DNA from: JAJPKK01 sp963747835
Lineage (GTDB): Bacteria > Pseudomonadota > Alphaproteobacteria > Rhizobiales > Xanthobacteraceae
Direction: 5' to 3'
DNA length: 64,000 nt
NCBI GenBank assembly: GCA_963747835.1
Contig: CAVVGO010000005.1
Span: 992,001-1,056,000 of the forward strand
Shown: positions 46,201 to 55,130 of the stretch, piece by piece
How positions within the stretch are numbered: position 1 is the first letter of the stretch
Layout of the letters: each line of letters starts with the position of its first letter
The notes under the pieces: generated by a model
Told to the model about the DNA's origin: nothing
Databases searched by the model: none
What the model saw: the letters and a program-made list of their open reading frames with translations, nothing else
Translations under genes and position numbers: made by a program

Positions 46201-46603
46201 CGCGATCATCATGCTGTCGGCGATCGCCATGGAGGAGGAGCGCGCGGCCGAGCCCGACCGGCTCTATGACGACTACTTGATCAAGCCCCTCGACCTGCGG
46301 CAGATGCTGGAGAAATTTCACGCCTTGCTCGCGATCGAATGGACGACACACGATGAAATCGCCGAGCCTGCGCCGCCGCCGCCGGCGCCGCCGAAAAGCC
46401 TCGCCCTGGATGCCATCAATGCCTTGATCGGGCTCGGGCAGATCGGCCATTTCCGCGGCATCAGCGCCACGCTCGACGAGATCGAGGCCAGCTCCCCGGA
46501 CCACGCCGCGTCGGTGGCCGAGCTGCGCGGGATCGTCAATACATTCAACCTGAGCCGGTTCCTGACCGTCCTTGAAGCGCAGCGGAGGACGCATGCGCCC
46601 TAG
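43229..46603 (+). CDS. NCS1-type transporter fused to hybrid sensor histidine kinase
   Basis: 1124 residues from ATG 43229, after GGAGGGGCAGC. Residues 1-~490 form a nucleobase:cation symporter-1 (cytosine/purine permease) domain with ~12 helices; see GAISFLALEAIGGAITINYG, DIDLLTRGAGFGYIGSTVTS and ITFISRLQLWTQPIWIVLHL. A Cys-rich linker (~499-540; CCICEHFF, CSLCCSLETRCRDCC) follows. Then come two more membrane helices (~560-640), a short coiled coil, HisKA (GLSHELRTPLNAV, His682), HATPase_c (DSGIGIHPND, GTGLGLTI), a REC domain (Asp968 in LLDISMPDIDGW) and a Pro-rich C-terminal tail. It likely senses an amide/urea-type compound by transport-like binding and signals to the overlapping response-regulator gene. 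Confidence 0.9.
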   Translation: MTAHQRIVRVRRNYNKWVANQTLEDYALRFTAKSARKWSSLRVANTAIGAISFLALEAIGGAITINYGFANATAAILVVGGLIFLTGLPIAYYAATYGVDIDLLTRGAGFGYIGSTVTSLIYASFTFLFFAIEAAIMSLALEMWFGLPLFIGYVVSAVVVIPLVTHGITFISRLQLWTQPIWIVLHLLPFAAIAIYDAGSFEGWTHYGGRAGAEGLSFNLVLFGAASTVVFSLIAQIGEQVDFLRFLPERGAGRPAAWWTAYLAAGPGWIIPGLLKLLAGSFLAYLAIRHLVPVDKADEPTQMYLVAFENVFSSPRVALAFTCTFVIISQIKINVTNAYAGSIAWSNFFSRLTHSHPGRVVWLVFNVAIALLLMELGIFKALEHILGLYSIVAVAWVGALVADLVVNKPLGLSPPFIEFKRAHLYDINPVGVGAMILATAMGIAAYAGMFGAVMQALASFVALGVAFVTAPAIAAATRGKFYLARAPRKLLDGHSTVRCCICEHFFEAEDMAQCPAYSGPICSLCCSLETRCRDCCKPQARISNQIGAFAERSLPGWVVKSLYTDISQYVGVLSLFAVIIGSVLIFVYFQVSFESEAQKEILRSTLWTVFFILAIVAGVAAWLFVLVHESRRVAEEETRRQTELLMQEIEAHQRTDAKLQEAKEKAEAASKAKSRYVVGLSHELRTPLNAVLGYAQILERDPAIPMRRLDAIRVVRRNAEYLSGLIDGLLDISKIEAGRFHLNRNEVRLREFLDQLVDMFQLQASAKGIAFRFTASEKLPASVYTDENRLRQILINLLSNAIKFTDVGHVTMRVDYRNQVARFEVEDSGIGIHPNDLDRIFQPFERAQHGPVIAKTGTGLGLTITKMLAQTMGGEITVRSEPGHGSVFQVKLMLSAVARPRNAPPLERRVRGYDGPRQTILVVDDDQVHRNLVCELLEPLGFNVMTAANGAACLALVSECLPNLILLDISMPDIDGWTVARQLRQMLRERPAIIMLSAIAMEEERAAEPDRLYDDYLIKPLDLRQMLEKFHALLAIEWTTHDEIAEPAPPPPAPPKSLALDAINALIGLGQIGHFRGISATLDEIEASSPDHAASVAELRGIVNTFNLSRFLTVLEAQRRTHAP

Positions 46604-47522
46604 GGAAACCGGAGACATCGTGCTCGTCGTCGACGATTCACCCGATACCCTGCGCCTGCTGACCGATGCGCTGGGCGACGCCGGGATGACGGTGCTGGTC
46701 GCGATCGAGGGCGAACAAGCGCTCGCGATCGTTGCCAAGATCACTCCGGATATCATCCTGATGGACGCGGTGATGCCGAGCATCGACGGCTTCGAGACCT
46801 GCCGCCGCCTCAAACGCAATAAAACGCTCGCCCACGTCCCGGTGATCTTCATGACCGGGCTCAGCGACACCCAGGACATCGTCAAGGGCCTGGAGGCGGG
46901 CGGCGTCGATTATGTGACAAAGCCGATCGTTCCCGATGAACTGCTGGCGCGCATCCGCGTCCACCTCGCAAATGCGCGCCTCGCCCATAGCGCCCGGGCC
47001 GCGCTCGACGTGTCGGGCCGGTATCTGCTGGCGACCGACACCTCGGGCGGCGTCCTGTGGTGCACGCCGCAGACCGCAAAACTGCTCGGCCTCGCTTTTG
47101 GCGATTTCCACGGCGAGCGCTACTTGCTGCCGGCGAATGTGCAGGAGTGGTTGCAAAAGCGCGTCCACGCGGACGTCAAGTCTGCGACGGATTCGATCGC
47201 CCTTGAAACGGAGTCCAACTCGCTCAAACTGCAATTGTCTTATGTCGGTCAGGTCGCCTCCGAGGAAATATTGCTCCGTCTGGTCGAGGGCGAATTCGAG
47301 AACGACAATCTGGTGCTCAAACGCAAGCTGGCGCTGACGCAGCGCGAGTCCGAGGTGCTGATGTGGATCGCGCGGGGCAAATCGAACCGCGACATCGCCG
47401 AGATTCTCGACCTGAGCCCGCGAACCGTGAACAAGCACCTGGAGCAGATTTATTCCAAGCTCGGTGTCGAAAACCGCGCATCGGCCGCCGCGCTCGCGGT
47501 GCGCATGCTCGGAGTCCGGTAG
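46593..47522 (+). CDS. Response regulator with LuxR-type DNA-binding domain
   Basis: 309 residues from ATG 46593, which overlaps the kinase stop by 11 bp and follows AGCGGAGG. The N-terminal REC domain has IVLVVDDSPDTLRLL and the phosphoacceptor in IILMDAVMPSIDGFE. VIFMTGL and VTKPIVPDELLARI are the Thr/Lys switch motifs. A middle segment (~140-235) of unclear fold follows. The C-terminal LuxR HTH reads LTQRESEVLMWIARGKSNRD, LSPRTVNKHLEQIYSKLGV. It probably controls the urt-fmd operon. Confidence 0.93.
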   Translation: MRPRETGDIVLVVDDSPDTLRLLTDALGDAGMTVLVAIEGEQALAIVAKITPDIILMDAVMPSIDGFETCRRLKRNKTLAHVPVIFMTGLSDTQDIVKGLEAGGVDYVTKPIVPDELLARIRVHLANARLAHSARAALDVSGRYLLATDTSGGVLWCTPQTAKLLGLAFGDFHGERYLLPANVQEWLQKRVHADVKSATDSIALETESNSLKLQLSYVGQVASEEILLRLVEGEFENDNLVLKRKLALTQRESEVLMWIARGKSNRDIAEILDLSPRTVNKHLEQIYSKLGVENRASAAALAVRMLGVR

Positions 47523-47696
47523 GGGCTTTGACGTGCGCGGCTCGTTGCATGATCCACTCATTCGGCGAAAAACTAAGTCGGGATTACGTGCGGTGTGTGC
47601 TTACCGCGAAATCCTTCGCGGTTGTGCGACGCTGCATCGCTGAGTCGCGTCAGCCGCTACGCAAGAGTTCCTTTTCCCATGTGCGGAGGGTATCCA

Positions 47697-47867
47697 ATGC
47701 AATGTCAACATTGTTCCCGGAGGTTAGGATTGATTCGACATCGGATACTCACTTTCACGGGTTATCTCGTCTTTTGCAGCAAGTCGTGTATTGACGACTA
47801 CCGCGAGCGCGTTCAGGAGGAAATCCGGAAAAGAAAGACCTTCAATCGCCTGGCAAAAGCGCCGTGA
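47697..47867 (+). CDS. Small Cys-rich (zinc-binding-like) protein
   Basis: 56 residues from ATG 47697, after GCGGAGGGTATCC. Two Cys pairs (CQHC near the start and FCSKSC in the middle) flank a hydrophobic strand, like a treble-clef/zinc-ribbon knuckle. A basic helix (RERVQEEIRKRKTFNRLAKA) follows. Too short for family assignment. The good ribosome site and Cys spacing argue it is real. Confidence 0.55.
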   Translation: MQCQHCSRRLGLIRHRILTFTGYLVFCSKSCIDDYRERVQEEIRKRKTFNRLAKAP

Positions 47868-47941
47868 ATAATTCTCGGTTCAGGCTTGCTCGCGTCGGTA
47901 CGCTGCGCTCCGCTTTATACCAACCCGCGACGACGTTAAGT

Positions 47942-48031
47942 CGTCATGCCGGCGCCTGTCGTGGGCATCCACGTCTAAAGAGCCTCACACGTCCAAAGAC
48001 GTGGATGGCCGGAACAAGTCCGGCCATGACG
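47942..48031. repeat. Compound fold-back intergenic repeat
   Basis: Nested inverted pairs: CGTCATG/CATGACG at the ends, CATCCACGTC (47966-47975)/GACGTGGATG (47998-48007), and GGCCGGA-ACAAG-TCCGGCC (48007-48025). Same family as the urtD-urtE hairpin. The rest of the 460-nt gap to 48327 shows no gene. Confidence 0.7.
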
Positions 48032-48208
48032 AGATAGACGGGTCGCGGACATTGCGGGTTGGTATTTTTTAGTGGTCCGCTCTGTGCGGGCCTGCGCCCT
48101 CCCGCCGCTCCGGCCGGCGCGGCCGTCGGCTGTCCTGAGAGTCTCGCACCGGCCGCCAGCGTAAGCCCCCGGCTCAGCCGACGAGCGGGGAACTCGTGCG
48201 CCCGAAAC

Positions 48209-48230
48209 GACCTTTTGGCGACCTTTTGGC
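48209..48230. repeat. 11-bp tandem repeat
   Basis: GACCTTTTGGC occurs twice directly, about 100 bp upstream of the iorA start. Confidence 0.7.
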
Positions 48231-48327
48231 GAGTTGCTAGGGCGGCCGATTTTCGCAATGATATCGATTGAAGCTGGTTTCGTCCCGGCCGATTGACGGC
48301 GCGGAAGGCTGGAATCAGGAGGCATTC

Positions 48328-50482
48328 ATGGCCGAACGGTCGTTTGCGCGCGAGGTCGAAGACCTCAAGCTCGGATCCGGTGAGGAGTTCCGCGGCGAGG
48401 GAATCCTGGCGATCACCAAGGCGCTGCTGCAATCGGGTGTCTCCTATGTGGGCGGCTATCAGGGCGCTCCGATCTCGCATCTGATGGATGTGCTGGCCGA
48501 CGCCAAGGACGTACTGAAGGAACTGGGCGTTCATTTCGAATCCTCGGCGTCCGAAGCCGCTGCTGCCGCGATGCTGTCGGCTTCCGTGATGTATCCGATC
48601 CGCGGCGCGGTGACGTTCAAGTCGCCGGTCGGAACTCAATGTCGCTTCCGACGCCCTCGCAAACCTTACCTCAGGCGGCGTCACCGGGGGCGCGCTCGTC
48701 ATCATCGGCGAGGACTACGGCGAGGGCTCCTCGATCATGCAGGAGCGCTCCCATGCCTTTGCGATGAAATCCCAACTCTGGCTGCTCGATCCCCGCCCGA
48801 ATCTGCCGTCGATCGTCGCGGCGGTGGAGGAAGGCTTCGCGCTCTCCGAGGTTTCCCACACGCCGGTAATGCTGGAGGTCCGCATCCGCGCCTGCCATGT
48901 CCATGGGCGCTTCACGGCCAAGGACAACAAACGCCCTGGGTTCACCCTGCGTCAGGCGCTGGAAAATCCCAGGCGCCAGACCGACCGCATCGTTTTGCCG
49001 CCAGCGTCTTATCTTCATGAGCGGGAGAAAATCGAGCAACGCTGGCCGGCAGCGGTCAATTTCATCAAGGAGAGCCGGCTCAACGAGTTCTTTGGCCCGA
49101 AGCAGGCTGACGTCGGCATCGTGATGCAGGGCGGCATGTATAATGCGGTGATGCGCGCCCTGCAGCATCTGGGTCTCGCCGACGTCTATGGCGAGAGCGC
49201 GGTGCCGCTCTATGTCCTCAACGTTACCTATCCGTTGATCGACGACGAGATCGCGGAATTCGCCGCCGGCAAGAAGGCGATCCTGATTGTGGAAGAGGGC
49301 CAGCCCGAATTCATCGAGCAGGCTCTCAATACCGCGCTGCGGCGCCGCGACATCCAGACCAGGATATCAGGCAAGGACGTGTTGCCGCTGGCCGGCGAAT
49401 ATACCGCCGCCGTAGTGATGAAAGGCGTCGGGAGCTTCCTTGAGACCTATGGAAAAGGGTTGCTCGGCAACCATCCGCCGGTGCCGGACGCGGCGGAGAC
49501 GCTCGCCCATCCGGCGCTGAAAGCGCTCGGCGCGGTGGTGCCGACGCGGCCGCCGGGTTTCTGCGTCGGCTGCCCGGAGCGGCCGATCTTTGCCGCCATG
49601 AAACTTGTCGAGAAGGAACTCGGGGCCCACCATATCGCGGCGGACATCGGTTGCCACCTGTTCGCGAGCCTGCCGCCGTTCAATATCGGCGCCACCACCA
49701 TGGGTTACGGGCTTGGCCCGGCCTCGGCGTCGGCGTTCAACGTCAAGGCCGACAAGCGCGTGATCTCGGTGATGGGCGATGGCGGCTTCTGGCACAACGG
49801 GCTCGCGACCAGCATCGGCAACGCCGTGTTCAACAAGCACGACGGCGTGACCCTCATTGTCGACAACTTCTACTCGGCCGCGACCGGCGGGCAGGACATC
49901 ATGTCGTCGCGCGCCACCAATCCGCTGCGCAAGACCAAGAATTCGATCGTTGCCGCCATCAAGGGCATCGGGGTGTCCTGGGTGAGGCAGATCGATCGTA
50001 CCTACGACGTCGCGCGCGTGCGCGACGCATTGCGCGAGGCGCTCACCACCACGACGCCTGGTCCCAAGGTCATTGTGGCGTCATCAGAATGCATGCTCAA
50101 CAAGCAGCGGCGCGTGAGGCCGCTGTTCCAGAAAGCGGTGCGCGAGGGCAAGCGCATGGTGCGCGAGCGTTTCGGCGTCGATGAGGACGTGTGCACCGGG
50201 GATCACGCCTGCATCCGGCTGTCGGGCTGCCCGTCGCTCTCGGTGAAGGAGACCGACGATCCGCTCCGGGACGATCCGGTCGCTGCGATCGACAACAGCT
50301 GCGTCGGTTGCGGCAATTGCGGCGAGGTCGCGGAGGCCGCCGTGCTGTGCCCGTCATTCTATCGCGCGGACATCATCAACAACCCGACCCGGATCGACCG
50401 CTTCATGGCGCGGCTGCGCCAGACCGTGATTGGTTTCCTGCAGCGTCGCCGGGAGGCGCACAGCCTCGTGTTCGGGCCATGA
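48328..50482 (+). pseudogene. iorA: Indolepyruvate ferredoxin oxidoreductase, alpha subunit (one-base frameshift)
   Basis: Starts at ATG 48328 after TCAGGAGGC. The N-terminal pyrimidine-binding domain (YVGGYQGAPISHLMDVLAD) runs to SPVGT, then a surplus C near 48637 shifts the frame. Restoring it gives NVASDALANLTSGGVTGGAL and the rest: TPP-binding GDGGFWHNGLATSIGNAVFN, CPERPIFAAMKLVEKELG and a C-terminal ferredoxin-type part with CVGCGNCGEVAEAAVLC (one clear 4Fe-4S motif). The enzyme oxidises aryl-pyruvates to aryl-acetyl-CoA with IorB. No stop or decay elsewhere, so the indel is suspicious. Confidence 0.88.
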
Positions 50483-50483
50483 C

Positions 50484-52031
50484 ATGAACGCGCCGTTGAC
50501 CGGCGACCGGATGCCGCTTGCGCTGCGCGCATCCGAGCGGCCGATCTCTATCGCGGTGCTGGCCATCGGCGGGCAGGGCGGCGGGGTATTGGCCGACTGG
50601 ATTGTGGCGCTTGCGGAAGCGCAGGGTTGGTACGCCCAGTCGACCTCCGTGCCGGGCGTCGCGCAACGCACCGGCGCCACCATCTATTACATCGAAATGC
50701 TGCCCGCAAAAGGCGAGCGTGCGCCGGTTCTCTCATTGATGCCCGGGCAGGGCGATGTCGACGTTGTGCTGGCGTCCGAATGGATGGAGGCCGGCCGCTC
50801 CATGCTGCGCGGACTGGTGACGCCGGACCGGACCACCTTGATCGCGTCGAGCCACCGCACTTACGCGGTCTCCGAAAAGGAAGCGCCCGGCAATGGCCTG
50901 AGCAGTGCGATGCCGGTTGCCGACGCGGCGGCGGTCGCGGCCAAGCGCACGATTGCGTTCGACATGGAGGAGCTCGCGCTCCGCCATGGCTCCGTGACCT
51001 CGGCGTGCATGTTCGGCGCGCTTGCGGCTGCCCGCGTGCTGCCGTTCGGTCGGGATGCGTTCGAGACCATCATCAAGTCGGGCGGGAAGGGCATCGAGCC
51101 GAGCCTCAGCGCCTTCGCGGCGGCGTTCGCGCGCACAGCGCAACCGCAGGCAGCGCCCGCGGTTGCGGCGCTGGCAAAGCCGTTCGCCGCAATGCCGGCC
51201 TCGGCCGGTCATCCGCGGCTCGATGCCCTGCTGGCGCGGATCCGCGCCTTTCCGCCGGTGCTCCACGAGATGCTGTTCGCCGGCGTGCGGCGGCTCGCCG
51301 ATTTCCAGGACCCCGCCTACGCGGACGAATATCTCGACCGCGTCGCCAGGTTCAACGATATCGACCGTGCGGCCAATGGCGCGGAGAAGGCCTATGCACT
51401 CACCCAGGCGGCCGCCAAATACGTCGCCGTTGCCATGGCGTATGACGACGTGATCCGGGTTGCCGAACTCAAGACCCGCCGGAGCCGCTTCGAGCGCGTG
51501 AACAAGGAGGTCGGCGCCGACATCGACCAGATCGTCTACATGACCGAGTTCATGCATCCCCGGCTGGAAGAGGTTGCCGGCACGCTGCCGGCCGGCCTCG
51601 GCCGCTGGATCGAGGCGCATCCGAAGCCGTTCGGGTTCCTGTTCCGCAAGGGCCGCCGCGTGCGGACCGGAACGATCGGGTGGTTCCTCACGCTCTACCT
51701 CGTCGCGGCGCTCAAGCCGATCCGGCGGCGGACGCTGCGCTACGCGCGCGAGGTCGCGCATCGCGAAAGCTGGCTCGCGCTCGCCGCCGCCCACGCGCCG
51801 GTAAATTACGACCTTGCGGTCGAGATCCTCGGCGCGCGTCGCCTGGTCAAGGGCTATGCGGACACCCACGCGCGCGGACAGTCCAAATTCGACCGGGTGA
51901 TCGGCGCCGTCCCGCTGCTCGCCCCGCGCCCCGACGGCGGGCAGTGGCTCCGCCGTTTGGTTCAGGCCGCCCTCGCCGATGAGGAGGGCGACGCTCTCGA
52001 CGGCGCGCTTAAGACGATCGCGACGCTGTGA
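50484..52031 (+). CDS. iorB: Indolepyruvate ferredoxin oxidoreductase, beta subunit, extended form
   Basis: 515 residues from ATG 50484, 1 nt after the iorA stop. The gamma-type pyruvate-oxidoreductase domain is at the N-terminus (ISIAVLAIGGQGGGVLADWI, SVPGVAQRTGATIYYIEMLP). A ~300-residue C-terminal domain of DUF6537 type follows (LADFQDPAYADEYLDRVARF, FGFLFRKGRRVRTGTIGWFL). Together with IorA it makes the complete enzyme of aromatic amino-acid degradation. IorB is intact. Confidence 0.9.
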   Translation: MNAPLTGDRMPLALRASERPISIAVLAIGGQGGGVLADWIVALAEAQGWYAQSTSVPGVAQRTGATIYYIEMLPAKGERAPVLSLMPGQGDVDVVLASEWMEAGRSMLRGLVTPDRTTLIASSHRTYAVSEKEAPGNGLSSAMPVADAAAVAAKRTIAFDMEELALRHGSVTSACMFGALAAARVLPFGRDAFETIIKSGGKGIEPSLSAFAAAFARTAQPQAAPAVAALAKPFAAMPASAGHPRLDALLARIRAFPPVLHEMLFAGVRRLADFQDPAYADEYLDRVARFNDIDRAANGAEKAYALTQAAAKYVAVAMAYDDVIRVAELKTRRSRFERVNKEVGADIDQIVYMTEFMHPRLEEVAGTLPAGLGRWIEAHPKPFGFLFRKGRRVRTGTIGWFLTLYLVAALKPIRRRTLRYAREVAHRESWLALAAAHAPVNYDLAVEILGARRLVKGYADTHARGQSKFDRVIGAVPLLAPRPDGGQWLRRLVQAALADEEGDALDGALKTIATL

Positions 52032-52103
52032 CGGCGAATGCTGATCCAACTTTGACCCCTATCGGCGCGGTCTGGAGCGGATTCCGATCGTATGGAATCA
52101 ATC

Positions 52104-52219
52104 GGGTGGGCAAAGCCAGCGGGTCCGGCCCTCGGCCGGCCCGATGACAGGCTCCGCGTGCCTACACTGCTTGGCCGTGGGGGCGTGGGCACGGCGCGAT
52201 CAGCGCCTTTGCCCACCCT
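52104..52219. repeat. Fold-back element with 12-bp perfect terminal inverted repeats
   Basis: GGGTGGGCAAAG (52104-52115) and CTTTGCCCACCC (52208-52219) bound a 116-bp GC-rich element with inner palindromes (CCGGCC..GGCCGG). Elements ending in GTGGGCA/TGCCCAC are common in this bacterial group. Confidence 0.7.
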
Positions 52220-52715
52220 TGGGCCGCATGTATCTCATCTGAACTTGCTCAAAATCATTCTCGGCGCGCTCTATGAGAACGCAATTCATCCGTTCACCAT
52301 CCTCTCGACGTTGCCTTCGGCTGGCATCGACGCGCCTTGTTGTTGCTGATGGCCGTTCAAACTCGGTTGAAGTGCAATCGCGATGATCGTACAAAATTAT
52401 CGATAAACTCCGTGAGTACCCGGTAACGAATTTAATATAGCAATAAAAGCCAAAAAACGATCAATTTGAAAGTAGCAAGCGGCTACTCTCGGTACTAGCC
52501 TGCCTGTCCCAAAGCGGCTGACCAGAACTAGCATGGCTTCTTTTTTTGGCGGGGGTCGTGTTTGAAAGCGTTTTCACACCGAAGCAGACATCGGGTGTCG
52601 GCAACAGATAGGTGCGTCATACAGGCAATCCTGACCGAGGTAGAAGCTCCGCGCCGCCGCTTGCGGTCCGCTCGGCAATACCCCAACGTGCGTACCCGCT
52701 AGTAGGAGGACTCGG
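52220..52715. other. Intergenic stretch, AT-rich in the middle
   Basis: About 500 bp with no gene seen. Positions 52380-52480 are distinctly AT-rich (ATAAACTCC, AATTTAATATAGCAATAAAAG) against a GC-rich background. It is probably the promoter region of the methyltransferase at 52716. Confidence 0.5.
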
Positions 52716-53570
52716 ATGGCCGCGCCCGAAGAGATCAACGCCGACATGCTTGCCTTCTGGAACGGGAAAGGCGGCGATATCTGGGTGGCTCGACAGGAGC
52801 ACACCGACATCACGCTCGCGCCGGTGACGAACGCCTTGCTTGTCTTTGCCGCTCCGCGTGCCGGCGAACGGGTGGTGGATATCGGCTGTGGCTGTGGCGC
52901 GCCCACGCTGGAATTTGCGCGCGCCGCAGGTCCCTCGGGCCGCGTGGCGGGGTTGGACATTTCCGGGCCAATGCTTGCTGAGGGTGAAAGGCGCGCGAGC
53001 GCCGCCGGCATCGCCAATGTCGATTGGCGGCAGGCCGATCCGGCCACGGCCGCGCTGGACGAATACGATTTGTTGATCTCGGCCTTCGGAGTGATGTTTT
53101 TCGGCGACCGGGTGGCGGCGTTCACCAATATGCGCCGCGCCGCCCCTCCGGACGCACGCATGGCGCTCGTGTGCTGGCGTTCGCTGGCCGAAAACCCGTG
53201 GATGGAAGTGCCGATGACTGCAGCCGCGCAGCACCTGCCGCCGCGGCCGAAGCCGGCGCCGAACGCTCCCGGAATGTTCGCCTTCGCCGATCGAGACCAC
53301 GTGACCGAGGTTGTCACAGCGGCCGGTTGGGCGCCGCCGCGCTTCGAGAAACTCGACATGGACCTCGATATCGCCGCCGGCCGGGGGCTGGAGGAGGCTG
53401 TGGTTCAGTCAACCCAAATCGGCGCCGTGAACAGTTGGCTGCGCGGCCAGCCAGCAGAGGTCGTCTCGGCCGCCGTCGCCTCTGTTCACGAGGCGCTTGC
53501 GCCCTATGCGGACGGTGCGAAAGTGCGATTGCCCGGCGCGATGTGGTTAATCAGCAGCGCGCCTGCCTGA
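52716..53570 (+). CDS. Class I SAM-dependent methyltransferase
   Basis: 284 residues from ATG 52716, after TAGGAGGACTCGG. Rossmann motif I is VVDIGCGCGAPTLEFA, motif II is VAGLDISGPMLAEGERRA and the motif IV region is YDLLISAFGVMFFGDRVAAF. The C-terminal half is variable (ENPWMEVPMTAAAQHLPPRP). It is a UbiE/Methyltransf_25-like small-molecule methyltransferase; the substrate is unknown. It is followed by a weak hairpin and a T8 run. Confidence 0.88.
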   Translation: MAAPEEINADMLAFWNGKGGDIWVARQEHTDITLAPVTNALLVFAAPRAGERVVDIGCGCGAPTLEFARAAGPSGRVAGLDISGPMLAEGERRASAAGIANVDWRQADPATAALDEYDLLISAFGVMFFGDRVAAFTNMRRAAPPDARMALVCWRSLAENPWMEVPMTAAAQHLPPRPKPAPNAPGMFAFADRDHVTEVVTAAGWAPPRFEKLDMDLDIAAGRGLEEAVVQSTQIGAVNSWLRGQPAEVVSAAVASVHEALAPYADGAKVRLPGAMWLISSAPA

Positions 53571-53579
53571 ACGAGCGCC

Positions 53580-53600
53580 GCCACTAAATGGCTTTTTTTT
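53580..53600 (+). terminator. Weak intrinsic terminator after the methyltransferase
   Basis: GCCA-CTAAA-TGGC followed directly by T8 (53593-53600), 10 nt after the stop codon. The stem is only 4 bp but the U-run is strong. Confidence 0.45.
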
Positions 53601-53738
53601 GCCGAGTGTGAGTCCGCCTATGCGACCAACTCGGACATCGACTGTGCAGCGCAGCGGTCGAAGGGTTAGGATTTCCGAACCCGCAACCGACAAAGTTGCG
53701 AGATTTGGTGAACCGTCATGCCCAGCGGAACGGATGGA

Positions 53739-55031
53739 CTACACGACCGCGAGAGCTTGATCGAGATCAGCGAGGATGTCGTCGACGTGTTCGATACCGA
53801 CCGATAGCCGCACATAGCTGTCGGTAACGCCGGTCTTCGCCTGCTCCTCTGGCGTAAGCTGCGAATGGGTGGTGCTGGCCGGGTGGATGGCCAGCGAGCG
53901 CACATCACCGATGTTGGCGACATGATAGAACATCTTCAGGCTGTCGATGAACTTGCGCCCGGCATCACGACCGCCGTTCAGCTCGAAGCCGACGAGCCCC
54001 CCGTAACCGCCCTTGAGATACATATCGGCACGCCGCTTGGGCTCGCCCGTCATCAGGCCGGGGAAGATTGTCTTCGTGACTTTTGGGTGCTTGGACAGAT
54101 ATTGCGCCACGGAAGCCGCGTTGCTGCAATGCTGGCGCATCCGGAGCACCACGGTTTCAAGTCCCTGGATGAACATAAATGCGTTGAACGGCGACATGGC
54201 CGCGCCGATGTCTCGCAACAGCGTCACACGCGCCTTGATAATGTAAGCAATCGGCCCGAGCGGTTTCACCGCTTGTGTCCAAACCGCGCCATGGTAGCTC
54301 GGGTCCGGCTTGTTGAGCATAGGGAAACGGTCCGAATGTTTCTCCCAATCGAAATTGCCGCCATCGACGATGATGCCGCCAATCGATGTGCCGTGTCCGC
54401 CGATGTACTTCGTCGTCGAGTGCATGGTGATCGCGGCACCATGCTTGATGGGCTGGCATAGGATCAGACAAGCGGTGTTATCCATAATGAGCGGGACACC
54501 GATTTCGCGTCCGACCTTGGCGACCTCCGCGATCGGAAATACGGCAAGCTTGGGATTGGGCAGGGTCTCGCCGTAATAGCAGCGCGTGCGTGCGTCGGTC
54601 GCACGACGAAAGTTTTCCGGATCGGCCGGATCGACAAAGCGGCATTCGATCCCCATCGTGCTCATCGTGTTCTGAAACAGATTCCAGGTGCCGCCATAGA
54701 TATCCGTCGAGCAGACGAAATTATCGCCGGCATGACAGATGTTCTGCACCGCAAACAGCGAAGCTGCCTGTCCCGAAGCCACTCCGAGCGCCGCCACGCC
54801 GCCTTCGAGCGCTGCGACGCGCTCTTCCAGAACGGCCTGGGTTGGATTCATGATGCGCGTGTAGATATTGCCCAGTTCCTTGAGCGCGAACAGATTGCCG
54901 GCGTGCTCGGTCGAATTGAATTGGTATGACGTCGTCTGATAGATCGGCACAGCAACCGCGGTGGTCGCCGGATCGGAGCGGTAGCCTGAGTGCAAAACAA
55001 TGGTTTCCGGGTTCTGGCTCTTCGTTGACAT
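53739..55031 (-). CDS. O-acetylhomoserine sulfhydrylase-type PLP enzyme (Cys/Met metabolism)
   Basis: 430 residues from ATG 55031, after AACGGAGGAAAC. Cys/Met-metabolism PLP fold: VPIYQTTSYQFNSTEHAGNL, YTRIMNPTQAVLEERVAALE (phosphate-binding Tyr/Arg), GVASGQAASLFAVQNICHAG, the PLP-Lys motif MHSTTKYIGGHGTSIGG, and the C-terminal SLAIHPASTTHSQLTPEEQA. The length and these motifs fit MetY. It makes homocysteine from O-acetylhomoserine and sulfide, or uses methanethiol. Confidence 0.92.
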   Translation of the reverse strand: MSTKSQNPETIVLHSGYRSDPATTAVAVPIYQTTSYQFNSTEHAGNLFALKELGNIYTRIMNPTQAVLEERVAALEGGVAALGVASGQAASLFAVQNICHAGDNFVCSTDIYGGTWNLFQNTMSTMGIECRFVDPADPENFRRATDARTRCYYGETLPNPKLAVFPIAEVAKVGREIGVPLIMDNTACLILCQPIKHGAAITMHSTTKYIGGHGTSIGGIIVDGGNFDWEKHSDRFPMLNKPDPSYHGAVWTQAVKPLGPIAYIIKARVTLLRDIGAAMSPFNAFMFIQGLETVVLRMRQHCSNAASVAQYLSKHPKVTKTIFPGLMTGEPKRRADMYLKGGYGGLVGFELNGGRDAGRKFIDSLKMFYHVANIGDVRSLAIHPASTTHSQLTPEEQAKTGVTDSYVRLSVGIEHVDDILADLDQALAVV

Positions 55032-55066
55032 GTTTCCTCCGTTAGACCACTGCCGCGATCCTTGTT

Positions 55067-55130
55067 CGGCCAGTAAGGTGGTCCCGGTTGTCTGAACAGA
55101 TTTTCCCATCGATAAGTGGAGCACCTGCCG
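55067..55130 (-). promoter_or_regulatory. Possible structured leader of the MetY-type gene
   Basis: CGGC...AGGTG (55067-55080) and CACCT-GCCG (55122-55130) are complementary and would close a ~64-nt structure ending 35 nt before the start codon. I could not match it to a known SAM or cobalamin riboswitch. The remaining sequence to 55450 holds no gene. Confidence 0.25.
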
